This document shows positions 10,880 to 21,345 of a stretch of DNA of 64,000 nucleotides, in pieces (position 1 is the stretch's first letter; every line of letters starts with the position of its first letter). The position numbers were made by a program, and so were the translations under genes. The DNA is from Sweltsa coloradensis (taxonomy: Eukaryota > Arthropoda > Insecta > Plecoptera > Chloroperlidae), in NCBI GenBank assembly GCA_024449915.1, contig JAMZAV010003102.1, positions 1 through 64,000 of the forward strand, written 5' to 3'. The notes under the pieces were generated by a model. The model made no database searches. It saw only the letters and a program-made list of their open reading frames with translations, and had not been told where the DNA came from.

Positions 10880-11450
10880 TACCCCTATCAAAATGTTGTA
10901 GACAAATTGTATACAACTGTATACAGGAATCATGTATAAAAGTTTTATACAAATTGTTAACAAAGTTAGTCAAAATGGTTGTGTACAATTTGTACACAAT
11001 ATACAAATTGTGTACAGTCTGTACAAAATGTAGTATTGTATACAATCTGTAAACCAGTACATAAAACATATTGTTTGTATATGTTGTATACAAAATGCAT
11101 ACATTTTTTGACAAACTGTACACATTTGACACAAACTGTCCTAAACATTTTGTACACAAACTATACACATTTTGTTTACAAACTGTACACATTTTGTTTA
11201 TAAACTGTATACATTTTGTACACAACATGTGTAAACTATGTTTATGTACTGTACAGTTGGTACAGTTTGTTTAAACAAACTGTACACATTTTGTTTACAA
11301 ACTATACACATTTTGTTCACAAATTACAAACAATAACTTGTATACCTATATACAATTGCATATTAAACAAAATGTGTATATTAATTGTATACAAAATTGT
11401 ACTAAATGTGTATACAAAATATATTTTGCATGCACAATGTTTAGGGCATA
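10880..11450. repeat. TGTACA-rich minisatellite
   Basis: About 570 bp of imperfect tandem sequence. The clearest part (11115-11310) repeats roughly every 24 bp as ACAAACTGTACACATTTTGTT. The palindromes TGTACA and GTATAC and their variants occur throughout, and blocks in opposite orientation occur in the left half. Reading frames on both strands are rich in Cys, Tyr, Thr and Val only because of the repeat. Confidence 0.85.
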
Positions 11451-12153
11451 TATATATAGCACAACCAAAATTCTTACCTTGTGTTTTCAAAATCGTACAT
11501 TCTGTATCCAAATTATATGAATTCTGAATGATTGTATTGAAGGAGTCACATAGGTGTATGTGGTGTGCAATGTACAACAAATTACCTCTTAATATTATAC
11601 TCATGTTACTCAGTATCCCGTACTTCAGCCGAGGCCTCCATACTGGGTACCTAGTACCTACATTCCTAATTTAATGGGGCAACAGGAGAAAGGAAATTAT
11701 TACATACAGTGGACCTCCTATCCATCCATACACACCACCAGATATGGGCACAACTTGCATGATAAGTTATACTGTATATTACACAATTCCTGTTGGGGAT
11801 AAAATGGTTTCCGTTAGCATGCTTGGCCTACTTTGATTCACCAGGTCATGAAAAACTATAAGCATCCGAAGATAAAACATGTGTGTCTCCAAGTCACCAC
11901 CCATTAAAATAATTCATAAACATCATTAGGCCTATCTCAAATCCTGAAGAAAACAACACAGTCATTGAACCATTGGCAAAACAATAATTAATAAACCACT
12001 GCAACTAAACAGCTCGATAATTGATTAACATGTTATAGATAGGCATAAGAGTTCCACTGTACTAGTAAATATACCAAATGTCAACAATTCATAACGAGTT
12101 TAGGTTGTTTATTTAAAAAGCACGAGCATAGCCTATAAAGATGAAGAAGAATA
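11451..12153. other. AT-rich spacer, nothing recognised
   Basis: No protein, RNA gene or element end is recognisable. Confidence 0.5.
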
Positions 12154-12333
12154 TCAGGCTTTTAGTTTTTTTTCAATGTCATCAATCGACTCTTCGATAG
12201 GCGTATCGACTACCACGGTCGACAATTTGAGGGCGTTTCGAATCTCATTCAGCCGTTTGCCCATGGCGGTGACACAGTTAGACGGATCCTGGAGTTTCCA
12301 GTGCCTGGCTTTGCCCTGAGAGATGGTAAAATC
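12154..12333 (-). CDS. Possible terminal exon of an unidentified gene
   Basis: About 59 uninterrupted residues follow a good acceptor (GTATGTTACAG, exon edge about 12333) and end at a stop at 12154. The peptide starts near FTISQGKARHWKLQDP, has a central MGKRLNEIRNAL helix-like stretch and an acidic end (IEESIDDIEKKLKA). Composition is more balanced than in the flanking DNA. I do not recognise the family. It lies just downstream, in the same orientation, of the DDE transposase remnant and might be a host exon or the transposon's last exon. Confidence 0.4.
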   Translation of the reverse strand, partial: DFTISQGKARHWKLQDPSNCVTAMGKRLNEIRNALKLSTVVVDTPIEESIDDIEKKLKA

Positions 12334-12781
12334 TGTAACATACATGATTTGACTTATGACTCGCGTTGTAATTACATTGTTGAAGAAATTGTCATGATAA
12401 CAAACATGATTTATTATAAAATTGCCATGTCCTAAAAAAGAGAAGGAAATGTAAAAAAAAAAAAAATGTTTGGTTCAGGACTGACACATATAACCGTTAA
12501 AACATTGTTACTAAAATTAAAAATCCCGCATTTCCAAGACACTCGTGCATTAATCTGTAATTTCCTGTTCCACCTACGAGATCAAAACCAAGTGCAACTG
12601 CTGGATTCTGGTGATATTTGACTTACCTATTCAATGTGAGTGGATTTAATCTCAAGGCCATCATACTAAAGGGGGAAAATTACGAAAGATTTGCAATAGT
12701 TTGGTATTTGGAGAAATGTACACGTTTATACGTGATTTGTAAACAGGCATAGGCATATAACCACCGTTGTCTGAAATTACT
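12334..12781. other. Spacer, nothing recognised
   Basis: AT-rich with an A13 run near 12455. It may be an intron between the exon at 12154-12333 and the transposase remnant to the right. Confidence 0.4.
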
Positions 12782-12815
12782 GCATAAATATGAGACGTAA
12801 AGCAATATCCAAATT
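12782..12815 (+). mobile_element. SINE-A 3' stub, about 34 bp
   Basis: GCATAAATATGAGACGTAA followed by GCAATATCCAA is the extreme 3' end of SINE-A. It is embedded in the transposase reading frame on the opposite strand and adds foreign residues after the SVRVS segment. Confidence 0.7.
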
Positions 12816-13566
12816 CACAGGAAACTCTTACCGATTTACCTTCTACCCACTGTTGCATGAAGTCCTTCTGTGATGATTTTGTAGGCATCTTCTCGAGTCT
12901 GACGGAATGGTACAAAGCGTTGTCCATGACGATAACCTATTTGTTCTTCAGCACAGGTAGAATCCTGGCAATGAAACTTGTGACCGTCCATCTCCTCGTG
13001 ATAGTCCCGGTCTCCATTCTTAGCCTCGAACACATAATCGCCATTCTCAACGAACCCGTCTTCGTTCCCGATGTGAAGAATGACGAGGCGCTTGCCTTTT
13101 CCGGTGGGTGGGGTCAATTTTGATGACAGTCCGCATAAAAACGCATCTCTGGCCGATTTGACAGTCATGTCAACCCAACTTGAATTTATCGTATGCCCAG
13201 CATTGAGCCACGTCTCGTCGAGGTAATAGATGGTCTTATTCTCTCTTCTGTACTGTTGAATACGATGCAAGTACCTGCGTGCCCACAGTTGAATTTCTTC
13301 TCGTTCTATGAAAATAGACAACCATACCACTTCTTCACCTTCTGTTTCTCAGAATATCCGATTTGAACACTGTTCTTGCGGCCTTGTCTCCTGGACTCCT
13401 GCCTCCGCAATGTGGCCGTCTCTCGATTGTAAGTCTTAACAAAATTGGGGATCTTTAGTTTCTTTGTGGGAGAAGTTATCTCCTTGTTCTTATTTTCCAC
13501 TAAGTTCCTGACATACACTGAAAATAAAAATGTAGTGGTTAGAGCATAAGTATGGTAGGCATACAC
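12816..13566 (-). pseudogene. DDE transposase (Tc1/mariner-like, DDE_3 type), truncated
   Basis: Minus-strand coding with an acceptor-like TTTTATTTTCAG and exon edge near 13519. N-terminal residues include EITSPTKKLKIP. After a frame change near 13320 comes a continuous part with the YYLDETWLNAGHT motif holding the first catalytic Asp, GKGKRLVILHIG, and DYHEEMDG. Near 12927, in another frame, MDNALYHS carries the second catalytic Asp. The chain is cut at 12816 by a SINE-A stub, so the third acidic residue is missing. This motif series matches a transposase family common in cnidarian and arthropod genomes. It is non-functional as it stands. Confidence 0.75.
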
Positions 13567-13918
13567 CTAGACAGTTTAAGACAGAGCCTGGATTCTACTA
13601 GTGCATACCACCCGAGCACCCACTTATGTTTTTATTGATAATGTTTTACTAACTCTTGGCATTTGTGTAACAAGCGTAACAGGTACTTTAAGTACTACTG
13701 CTCATGCTCTTTCTGTTGCTCTTGCATTCATATATTTTCATTGTTATAATGATGGCATTTTTTATGTCAATATGAAAAAAATTAAAGCAAAATAATATAC
13801 GTTCTACCACTAAAGTAAAATAAACTGGTCAACAATAAACATCATGAACAGTAGGGAAAGAGGGTGTTTTGTTTTGCGGGGGTATAGAAAGTCTATCCAT
13901 TACGAGATTCTCGTCGCA

Positions 13919-14271
13919 AGGCCATCAAATTCCTACTCGCAACCTTCTCGTGGTTTGGCCCGTGATTATGGGAGTTTTTCTCCCTGAAACTAATGGCGAG
14001 CTCTGGATTGTCGTCGGGGAACTTTCTCCTTCCATTTGACTACCTCCCCGACGGCGACGACAATGACAACACGGACGGATGATGACACAGACGAAGACGA
14101 CCACGACGTGGGGGAACCCCTGCCCTCCCCATACGCTTGTGGCTGGTCTGACCAGCACAGGCCTGTCCACCACTTGTCCCCCCGCGTCATCCCTTACGTC
14201 CCCCCCTTCGTCTCGATTAGCCAAGTTGCATAAATATGAGACGTTAAGCAATATCCAATCAAATCAAATTA
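13919..14271 (+). mobile_element. SINE-A, near full length
   Basis: It begins AGGCCATCAAATTCC and ends CAATATCCAATCAAATC. The direct repeat TCGTCGCA flanks it at 13911-13918 and 14272-14279. Confidence 0.85.
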
Positions 14272-14579
14272 TCGTCGCATCAATGGTTTATGCAAGTCGA
14301 GTTGGATAAATTAAATGAAGTGCAATAGGGAAAATCCAAAAACACATTTGTGTGGTGTCGCAGTTTGGATACTAGGTGCGAACCATTTGACTCGGAAACT
14401 ATGTGGGCTCAAATTTCATATTTGACGTAGATATATAATAATTGAATCTCTTCTCATCGTCGAGAATATAGCACAACTGCACTTTTAGACGTTTGACAGG
14501 AAAATAATTAAAAAAACAACTGTTTTTTTTTTAAATACTAAATTTTTTGCTGTTGAAAATATCAAGTTTGTATATTTTT

Positions 14580-15075
14580 GTAAACGGGGTTTTGTCTTAC
14601 GATCAATGCATCATCGGTTGTGTCCGAGACTTGGGCGGCTGATGCCTTTTGCTGGGCTCGTGAGCAAGCTCGCGTACTGGTGGCTGTTTGGCGAGTCGCT
14701 GGAAGCGATCTCGCTCGTGCGAGGAAAGGGCTCATGCGTGCCGCGTTGTTGACACCGCACACCGCCGGCGACGGCGTGGACTCGAGCCGGCGAGCCACAG
14801 GTGGATCTCTTCGGCCACCGGCCACCACCAGCGAGGCGATCACCGACACGTGGTGCCAGTCGCCCGCCTCTGCTGGCGCCTGGCGATGTCGTCTCATAAG
14901 CGAAAGTGAAGCGACGTCCTCTGGCACAACGCCCGTGACATCCTGAATGTGGACGGACGGTTTAAATGCGACGCGATTACGGCTGCGGCATCATATGATT
15001 GTGCAACAAGCTTTTGTGAGCACCCGAACTTTAAAAGCTGTTCTTCAATAAATTGGGCGACCGCAGGAGCGCGCT
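14580..15075 (+). promoter_or_regulatory. GC-rich block ending in AATAAATT and a PBS-like sequence: possible LTR/5'UTR relic
   Basis: A 350 bp GC-rich block (14620-14960) is followed by TTCAATAAATTGGGCGACC at about 15045. The other copy reads AATAAATTTTGGCGACCCC. A polyadenylation-like signal directly before a TGGCGACC sequence is the usual end of a Gypsy-type LTR plus a tRNA primer-binding site. I could not find the LTR start or a second LTR. Long reading frames on both strands of the GC block do not look like conserved protein. Confidence 0.35.
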
Positions 15076-15199
15076 ATCTTCCGTGATTCACAGTACCCCA
15101 TAAAACGCTCTTTCACACTGTCATGGGTTATGTACCGCCCACTAAAGAAAAAGTGTTTTGTTAGATACGTCGGTGGTTTCGTCTACTTACACAGAGACG

Positions 15200-15437
15200 C
15201 TAGAACACTGAATTTCCTTTTAATATTATCGAAATTATGCCGTGTGCAATAGAGTCAATCAAATCGTTCTGGATTCTATTTGAAATTCCTAAAACCAGTT
15301 GATGTCTGAAGATGAGTGGCCAGAAGGCTATCATACTCAGCAAGTGGCCCCCAAATGCTAGCCCCTGTTTGCTTAGATAACAAACTCCCTTAATGAGGGC
15401 CTTTTTAATACCTTGTATTCCTTTCAACCGCTTTGTT
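15200..15437 (-). pseudogene. hAT transposase fragment (DUF4371/ZMYM-like region), copy 1
   Basis: On the minus strand, LIKGVCYLSKQGLAFGGH is followed by ISNRIQNDLIDSIA and IISIIL. Residues equivalent to 'LS-KQGL-x-RGH' and 'QN-x-LI-x-x-I' mark the DUF4371 part of hAT-type ZMYM/TTF transposases. The fragment is 5' and 3' truncated and is copied at 23060-23322, where the upstream part (ERNRNIKRLINGVCYL) is better preserved. Confidence 0.6.
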
Positions 15438-15494
15438 ATGATCAGAAAATGGATCGTTTCAACTGTTCATTTCATTCGGTTTTTAAACCTGGTC

Positions 15495-15890
15495 TGCCAG
15501 CGATTTAGCGGCGTCGTTTAACCACTTCCCCCTCGAACACTGAAGTTAAGCAACATCGGGCGTGGTCCGGGGTTGAGTGGGTCGCCGCTCTGCCCTGAAA
15601 CACACGTATATCGCTGGCTAGAGCAGACTAGGGTTCGTAAGCTTGTGTGACAGCTTCGTTCTCCTTGGCGCCGTCCCGCTCGGCAGTCCAGGTTAGTGGA
15701 GGAACCTATATGACTGTCAAAAGTTACACCCTCCTTTCGGATGGGGCTTTAAAACCGTTGGTCCCCTTGGTACTTTTCGGTAGGAGTAGGCTATGTGCCG
15801 GTACCGGGTTTTTTCCCCCTCCCTCTCTATTAAATTTTTCACTAGTGGGCTACATTGCCTGTTGCAAATAGAGAAATAAATTTTTTTTTT
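15495..15890 (+). mobile_element. 5S rRNA-derived SINE (SINE3-like)
   Basis: The head (about 15515-15595) resembles 5S rRNA and its internal promoter: CACTGAAGTTAAGCAACATC (box A region), then GGGCGTGGTC and TGAGTGGGTCGCC (box C-like). It is too diverged to be a working 5S gene. The body has TTTCGGATGGGGCTTTAAA near 15735, a phrase I associate with invertebrate SINE bodies. The 3' end is T- and AATAAA-rich (15875-15905). Target-site duplications were not resolved. Confidence 0.65.
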
Positions 15891-16197
15891 AATAAAATAA
15901 ATAAAACGCAGTCAAAGAAAAAACACGATCGCAAATGACTTTTTCGACGTCTCATGTCGATCAATTGCTTTAGGCCTATGTAGATTTCCAAGCAAGCAAA
16001 ACCCACCACTTACCCAACTTGCTGTTCTGTCATGAGGGAAACAACAAACACGGCCAACAGAAAGCTTGTTTAGCATTGAACTTCTCGTCAACCACAAAAT
16101 TTAACGCTTATCATAAAGCGACACATTAAATGGGTTTAAGTATCTGTTTGTTTTTTTTCAATCAAGCCACTAAGTCCCTGGTTTTGCCCTACCATTA
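15891..16197. other. Spacer, nothing recognised
   Basis: AT-rich; no gene or element end is recognised. Confidence 0.4.
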
Positions 16198-17160
16198 TCA
16201 ATCAATAGCGTCGCGACGACACAACAGCTTCTCGCACGAGATGCACTCGTTTTTTGGCGTTTCAAAACAGCATTTAGTGATTTCCTTGTAGCAGACGAGT
16301 GCAACGCTAGGATGTCTTTTTCGCTGATCTCCTCGCTCTGACACGACTCCTGTTGGTAAGCGTTTGCGGTCTGCTAGGTTTTGTTGGCGCGCTCAGTCAG
16401 TTCCTTGACCTTGCTACGACGGAGCTGGTCGTCGATCTCATCAACTTTGTTCACGCAGAACTGCGCCTTGTACACCTTTTGCACGGTTTGACGAACGTTA
16501 GGATAGTGCGGCTCAATGGTCCTGAGAAAAAGAAGTGTAGACTTGGAGCTGTCGATTGACTTGTGGCAGTCAAACGGATGACCGAGTCTACCTCCTCGGT
16601 CGTACTTTGCTTCGTTGCTGCACACGTCTATGTTGGAGATGTACTTTACAGTATTCTCGGGTGTCGCAGCTGCAAGCACGTGCATGATCAACTTTATGCG
16701 CTTCTCGATCACGGGCGTGTTGTTCAAACAGACGGCGTCGTCGCATGACCACGCCGCCGGTTTAGTAACCGAGTCGATGGTTACGGCGACAATCTTCGAG
16801 TCCGTTGTTGTCTCTGTGGGAGTCAAGTCCGATGTCGTCAGAAACGCGAGATGTGGCCGAGACACATAACGTCGCATGTGTTCTCCTTGTAAGTGTACTG
16901 TTTGAAGAACGGCTCGGAATGCTTCGTGTGCATTGTTGGACCGCAAATAGCCGCAACCACTTCTTTGCTACTGTTGCATTTCTTAGCTCTGCTCAGAGCC
17001 ACTGTATCCTTGCTCAGCTCTGACAAGATCTGTGATAACTCTTTAAAATGGGTGGTTTGCATGTACAGGTTCCCCCTGACAATTCTCTCGGCCTCCAGAC
17101 GGCAATCTATAATCGAGCGGAGATTCAATTTTGCCGTGAGCTGAGCCGTTATGCGCTCAG
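16198..17160 (-). pseudogene. Large broken reading frame of unknown origin, possible endogenous viral or TE gene
   Basis: Three consecutive open segments on the minus strand (about 17160-16840, 16840-16374 and 16374-16198) lie in different frames. They look like one ancestral protein of about 320 residues with breaks near 16840 and 16373. GC and CpG content is clearly higher than in the DNA on either side, and amino-acid composition is balanced. The last segment is Cys-rich, with a CxxC pair that may bind zinc, and ends at a stop at 16198. No intron signals and no known domain are recognised. The contrast in composition and the lack of introns suggest transfer from a large DNA virus or an unusual TE; a host gene is not excluded. 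Confidence 0.45.
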
Positions 17161-17185
17161 CGGCGTTTAAAGGCGTTTTTATTAT

Positions 17186-17358
17186 TTAATCTCGAAGCCT
17201 TTCCCTGAGTATCTTAGGGTGAAGCAATGCCTGAAGGGCTGTATTGGCATAGCACGACACGCCATCGGCATTTTTGAAACCTTTGATAGTGATATATTGA
17301 CCCGAGTATTGAATTTTGACTCTTTGCTTAATGATCTTCGAGTACTTAATTGTGTCGT
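17186..17358 (-). pseudogene. Ubiquitin-specific protease-like Cys-box fragment
   Basis: About 57 residues on the minus strand include GFKNADGVSCYANTALQALL, with the catalytic Cys of the USP/UCH family in the Cys box (usual form G-L-x-N-x-G-N-x-C-Y-x-N-x-x-L-Q). The stop is at 17186. Another frame upstream (to about 17510) contains a basic, Gln-rich stretch and may be the N-terminus after a break. The His box is not present. USP-like proteases occur in some invertebrate TEs and in large DNA viruses. It lies immediately upstream, same strand, of the unidentified frame at 16198-17160. Confidence 0.55.
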
Positions 17359-17510
17359 TCGCATTCCTTATTTAATTTATGATATTCATGCATTACTGCT
17401 TTGTCTTTTGTCATCTGAGCCGTTAATATTTGTAGCTGTTGCTGTGATGCGCCCGATTTCAAGTAACCTGCGGGTACAGTTTTCGCTTTCCTTGCATTAG
17501 TGATTGCCAT

Positions 17511-18124
17511 TAATTCCAGTCCACCAGTGAATCACATATCCATTCCCTGATCATAATTACATTCGAAAAGTCCATGCATATTTTCACTAACAGTTCGGTA
17601 CAAGAATGTAATTAAATTTAAAAAAGTTCCTAAATTACTAGTTACTAAGTTAGTTCGTACTGTGTAGTTGAGTCCCCACTTTTTTTTGACAAGTCTAGCA
17701 AGATAACTTAACTTTTATTTTCATATGATTCCCAAATTTTTATTGTTATATGAGACATAAACGTTGGGGGTTTTTGTATAATAGTATGTCGTGGCTTTCA
17801 TGTACGGCACCGTATTATGTGTTTTCCATTTCCAGTAAATAATCCTTATTCATTTTTAAACGTTTCAGTCATAATTTCTGATGGAGTTAGTCAAAATTTA
17901 TACACACCTCCTTAAATGAATTCCCTGATATTATTTGCAGGCATGAGTTGAATTTTATTTGAAATTATTTACGCCGTGCTTCCAAGAACTTTTATCTTTC
18001 TAGTATTGTACGTATCACTATTAGGCTCTTGGATTTAAACATTGATTCGTGTGACACTACGTTACACACTTTGCTGCAATAAAGTCCAACTCGCTACCTC
18101 CCCGTGGTTTGGCCTGTATGTCGG
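17511..18124. other. AT-rich spacer, nothing recognised
   Basis: No conserved protein or element end is seen. Confidence 0.4.
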
Positions 18125-18129
18125 CAAGA

Positions 18130-18345
18130 TGTCGCTTCTCGATGCCGCCATCTGGTCTTTGAACCTAGAAATTGTGAGGCCCTTTCCCGCCTGGCAACGA
18201 CCCCTAGTAACCTTTTTTCTCCGTAACCGTAGTGACGTAGTAGACTACGTCTCCCACAGCGAAATTTCCTTTTGACTTCTGAGCATTGGCCACAACCTTT
18301 TCCCCCCTTTTGGAATTACTCACCGCTGTCAGCATTGCTGCCATT
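18130..18345 (-). pseudogene. Gypsy integrase C-terminal remnant, copy 1
   Basis: On the minus strand, MAAMLTAVSNSKRGEKVV, then FAVGDVVYY, then a frame break. It is the same sequence as the better preserved 42576-43098 copy, where the GDVVYYR...KWLPGVV pattern identifies the SH3-like C-terminal domain of a retroelement integrase. Confidence 0.6.
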
Positions 18346-18534
18346 TTACATTGAGGTACTGGGATAATAAATTTAATAATCATATTATAAAAACATAAAC
18401 TAAATAAAAACAGTAGAACTGAACATTTCAGAAAACATACAGTTGGTTGACACTTACAATAACTTTGTCTATTATAATAATAATAAATTATAAAAGTAAA
18501 ATCCCTGAAAATGTGATTTGTGATAACTAGTGTC

Positions 18535-19050
18535 GTCACGATAAGCCTCACTGCATACCTTGATATATTACTCGCAACCAATTAATTATACACCTAAAAG
18601 TACATTGCCCTCACCTTCAACACATTTTGAAAAACATTATGCACTTGGCGTGCAGCTTCGATATGACCTCGCCGCCCCGCACCTTTTGACTACTACCTGC
18701 ACGCTCACTTCACAGCAGAGAGCCAGAGCTCGCCTCGCAGTGGGTCTGTTGTTCTTGTCCCGGCGCACGTGTTTTGTCATTGCTCTTAGTTGTGGTCTCA
18801 TGGGCCGCCACAGAAACATGGAGGGAGCTAGCTTCTGTTGCTGCTCTATGTGTTGCATGTTCAAGTCTTTGATGCGTTCTCGTTCTCATTAATCATTTTG
18901 TTTAATGTTTGTTCACTTTCAGGAGGTTGTCTGTTCTGTCCTGCTGGAAGGTTTTGTTGTCTCTTTATTCTGTCCTGCTTTTCATCTCAGTGTTTTGCCC
19001 TGTTTGTCTCATCCATACAATCCGGGGGTTGGTCGAACCCAATATCTCTT
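18535..19050 (+). repeat. Family D repeat, divergent copy
   Basis: It contains GTCGTCACGATAAGCCTCAC, CGATATGACCTCGCCGCCC near 18659 and GTTTAATGTTTGTTCACTT near 18900. The downstream half differs from the 5.5 kb copies and is interrupted by SINE-A. Confidence 0.65.
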
Positions 19051-19064
19051 TTTATATGGTCTGT

Positions 19065-19408
19065 GGGCCATCAAATTCCAACTCGCAACCTTCTGTGGTT
19101 TGGTCCGTGATTAGGGGAGTTCTTTTCCCTGAACTAATGGCGAGCTCTGGGTCGTCGTCGGGGAACTTTTCCCTTTCCCCTTTGACTCCTCCCCGACGGC
19201 GACGACAATGACAACATGGACGGATGATGACACAGACGGAGACGACCACGACGTGGGGGAACCCCCGCCCTCCCCATATGCTTTTGGCTGGTTCTGACCA
19301 GCACAGGCCTGCCCCCCCCTTGTCCCCCCGCGTCATTCCCTTAGTCCCTCCCTTCGACTCGATTACCAAGTTGCATAAATATGAGACGTTAAGCAATAAT
19401 CCAATCAA
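19065..19408 (+). mobile_element. SINE-A, near full length
   Basis: It begins GGGCCATCAAATTCCAACTC and ends with CCAATCAATCAAT. Flanking repeats TATATGGTCTGTG (left) and TATATGGGTCTGTG (right) are the target-site duplication, also seen in the second copy at 43.8 kb. Confidence 0.85.
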
Positions 19409-19556
19409 TCAATTATATGGGTCTGTGTATTTCAACTTTATGAAGCAGTGATAGGGTTTTATTAGAGTATGTGTATTTATAGTATTTTCAAGTGTCATTT
19501 TATAGTGTTTTGTAGGTCTATTTTTTGTCCACTTTCAAAATCTTGTGTATGAAGTT

Positions 19557-21212
19557 TTTTCAAATTTTTATTTCGAATTATGTCATCAAGGTTGAACTAA
19601 TATCAACTGAATAAAAATGAAACTGAAATAAAAATAGAAAGAAGAAAGATGATACTATGTAAAATAAAACAAAATGGGACTGGAAAACCATACTTTTAAG
19701 TGAAAAAATAGCGCTTTGTAGCATCTATTCGCAAAACGCTATTTTCACGTACCTCTGTTATCATCACCCGTCTTTGAGAAGTACGTTACATTACGCTCTC
19801 CTCAACACCTCAAGGGTGGCTGAACTCTGGGTCAATTAATTCATTTTCCTAACTTGCATACGCCTTGCGGAGCAAACTTACCGTTTTATGGTCGTGAAAA
19901 AGGGAGTGGCATGCAAGATAAGTAAACCCCTTGTAATTGTTTTTGCCTTTCCTTTTTTCAAAAATAGTTCATAATGAAAGGCATTACATTGAGTAGGCCA
20001 AAAAAATTTTACAAAAGTTTTGGCACAAACTTATTAAAAAAATTACTATAGCTTTTAGTGTCCAAGAGAATTGTAACAATCTGTAATAGTTGTTTAATTG
20101 TAACAATTGTAATAATACATTTTTATCTTTCCCATGTTCTTTTTAAAGTTGGGTTCAAGATAGATTTTAGTTTGGTACGAAATTTTGTTCACATTCAATT
20201 TCGACGTACAAAACCATCTGTAAGTTTGAGTTCAGTTCAATTTATAAAGCCGGTTTGACAACTGTAGAATGTAGGCCTATAGGTTCACTGCATGTCTAAA
20301 TCTTTTTGCCAGCCTTGGGATAGCCCAGATTTTACCCCAGATGCATAGCAATGCGCAAGCACTGTACTGGCCAGGTGGATATACCCACTCCCGTAGACAT
20401 ATACGTGGCTTGGGGTATTGAGTACAGAATACTATTAATACATTTTTTACAACTTCTTCTTCATTCACGCCCAATCATCGAACTTACCTCAACTTCTTAG
20501 ACAGGTTCTAGAGGCAACCGTTTGAAGAAGTCGCATTGCAAAATATTCACGTATTAAATACTTTTTATTAAACTTTTTTAAAGTTTGTTAGCAGTGGATT
20601 TGGCAAACACCTCACAAAGTAAATCCTTCCTACAGCTACTGCATTATGTGACCATGCATGAAGTCACACCACTTGACATTCATAACTAGCAATTGCATTG
20701 GTATCTGAAAATGATACCAATTATTGCGTTTCATTTTAATGTGTAAACCATTGTGAATATTTAAAACATTTTTTTTTGTAGCTTTGGAGGTAGCTCTCCT
20801 ACTTTTATAAAAAACATTTTTTTTATGTTCTAATAATATAATAATAATTCTAATCCAATACTAATCATCATGCTCATAGATCTTTCCATGTTGAATTGCC
20901 GGAAGATGAAATACTGTCGTTGACCACAACTTTTCTTTAATGAGCCTTTGAAGAAAATTGACCTTTGCGTAACAAAGTATTTAGTTTCAGATGCAGTTAT
21001 ATAGATGTAGTTATAGTTTATATAATGTGGCCTCCAAACCACGTAGCCTGCATTTAAAATTACTAGGTCCCGTTGGTGACGTCACGACACTGTGCAGTCA
21101 ATCCCAAGCACTAGGTTAGTGTAACAACTGACGGGATTACTTCTGGTCGGCGGAGGATACTACACCATTGACTGATAACCTTCTAATCACTATACCGCTC
21201 TGCAACGTTTGT
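19557..21212. other. AT-rich spacer, nothing recognised
   Basis: No gene is seen. A short inverted pair, AAAATAGCG (about 19705) and CGCTATTTT (about 19737), could form a hairpin or be MITE debris. About 21060-21200 is less AT-rich and vaguely tRNA-like on the minus strand, but lacks a clear B box. Confidence 0.4.
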
Positions 21213-21345
21213 TTTGGCTGGTTCTGACCAGCACAGGCCTGTCCACCCCTTGTCCCCCCGCGTCATCCCTTACGTCCCTCCCTTCGCCCTCGATTAGCCT
21301 ATTGCATAAATATGAACGTTAAGCAATATCCAATCAACCAATCAC
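21213..21345 (+). mobile_element. SINE-A, 3' part only
   Basis: It starts at GGCTGGTTCTGACCAGC and runs through TTGCATAAATATGAACG to AATATCCAATCAACC. The 5' half is missing, and it joins directly to duplication copy 2. Confidence 0.75.

Larger units (their letters stand above)
13500..15437 (+). repeat. Segmental duplication, copy 1 (about 1.9 kb)
   Basis: The order of all landmarks matches 21346-23285: the AGTTCCTGACATACACTG start, a SINE-A, the GCATCAATGGTTTATGC block, the GC-rich block, an AATAAATT/GGCGACC junction, and the DUF4371-type fragment. The SINE sits at the same place in both copies, so it predates the duplication. Copy 1 begins inside transposase exon sequence; copy 2 joins a truncated SINE-A. 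Confidence 0.85.
18125..19556 (+). repeat. 1.4 kb duplication, copy 1
   Basis: Colinear with 42885-44323: the Gypsy integrase tail, an AT-rich linker with ATAATAATAAA, a family D segment, a SINE-A, and the tail TATTTCAAC...TTTTGTCCACTTTCAAAATC. The SINE interrupts the same site in both copies. Small indels distinguish the copies. Confidence 0.85.

Noticed and set aside
10854..11604. Several Cys/Tyr/Thr-rich frames on both strands
   Set aside because: They are translations of the TGTACA minisatellite in all frames.
14562..14946. Overlapping 108-121 residue ORFs on both strands, and their copies at 22432-22843
   Set aside because: Open frames on both strands of a GC-rich block, with frames not conserved between the two copies; a composition effect.
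15500..15620. A functional 5S rRNA gene
   Set aside because: Only the internal promoter region is recognisable, the 3' part is not 5S-like, and a SINE body follows.
21060..21200. A tRNA gene on the minus strand
   Set aside because: There is a faint A-box-like phrase but no B box or cloverleaf.
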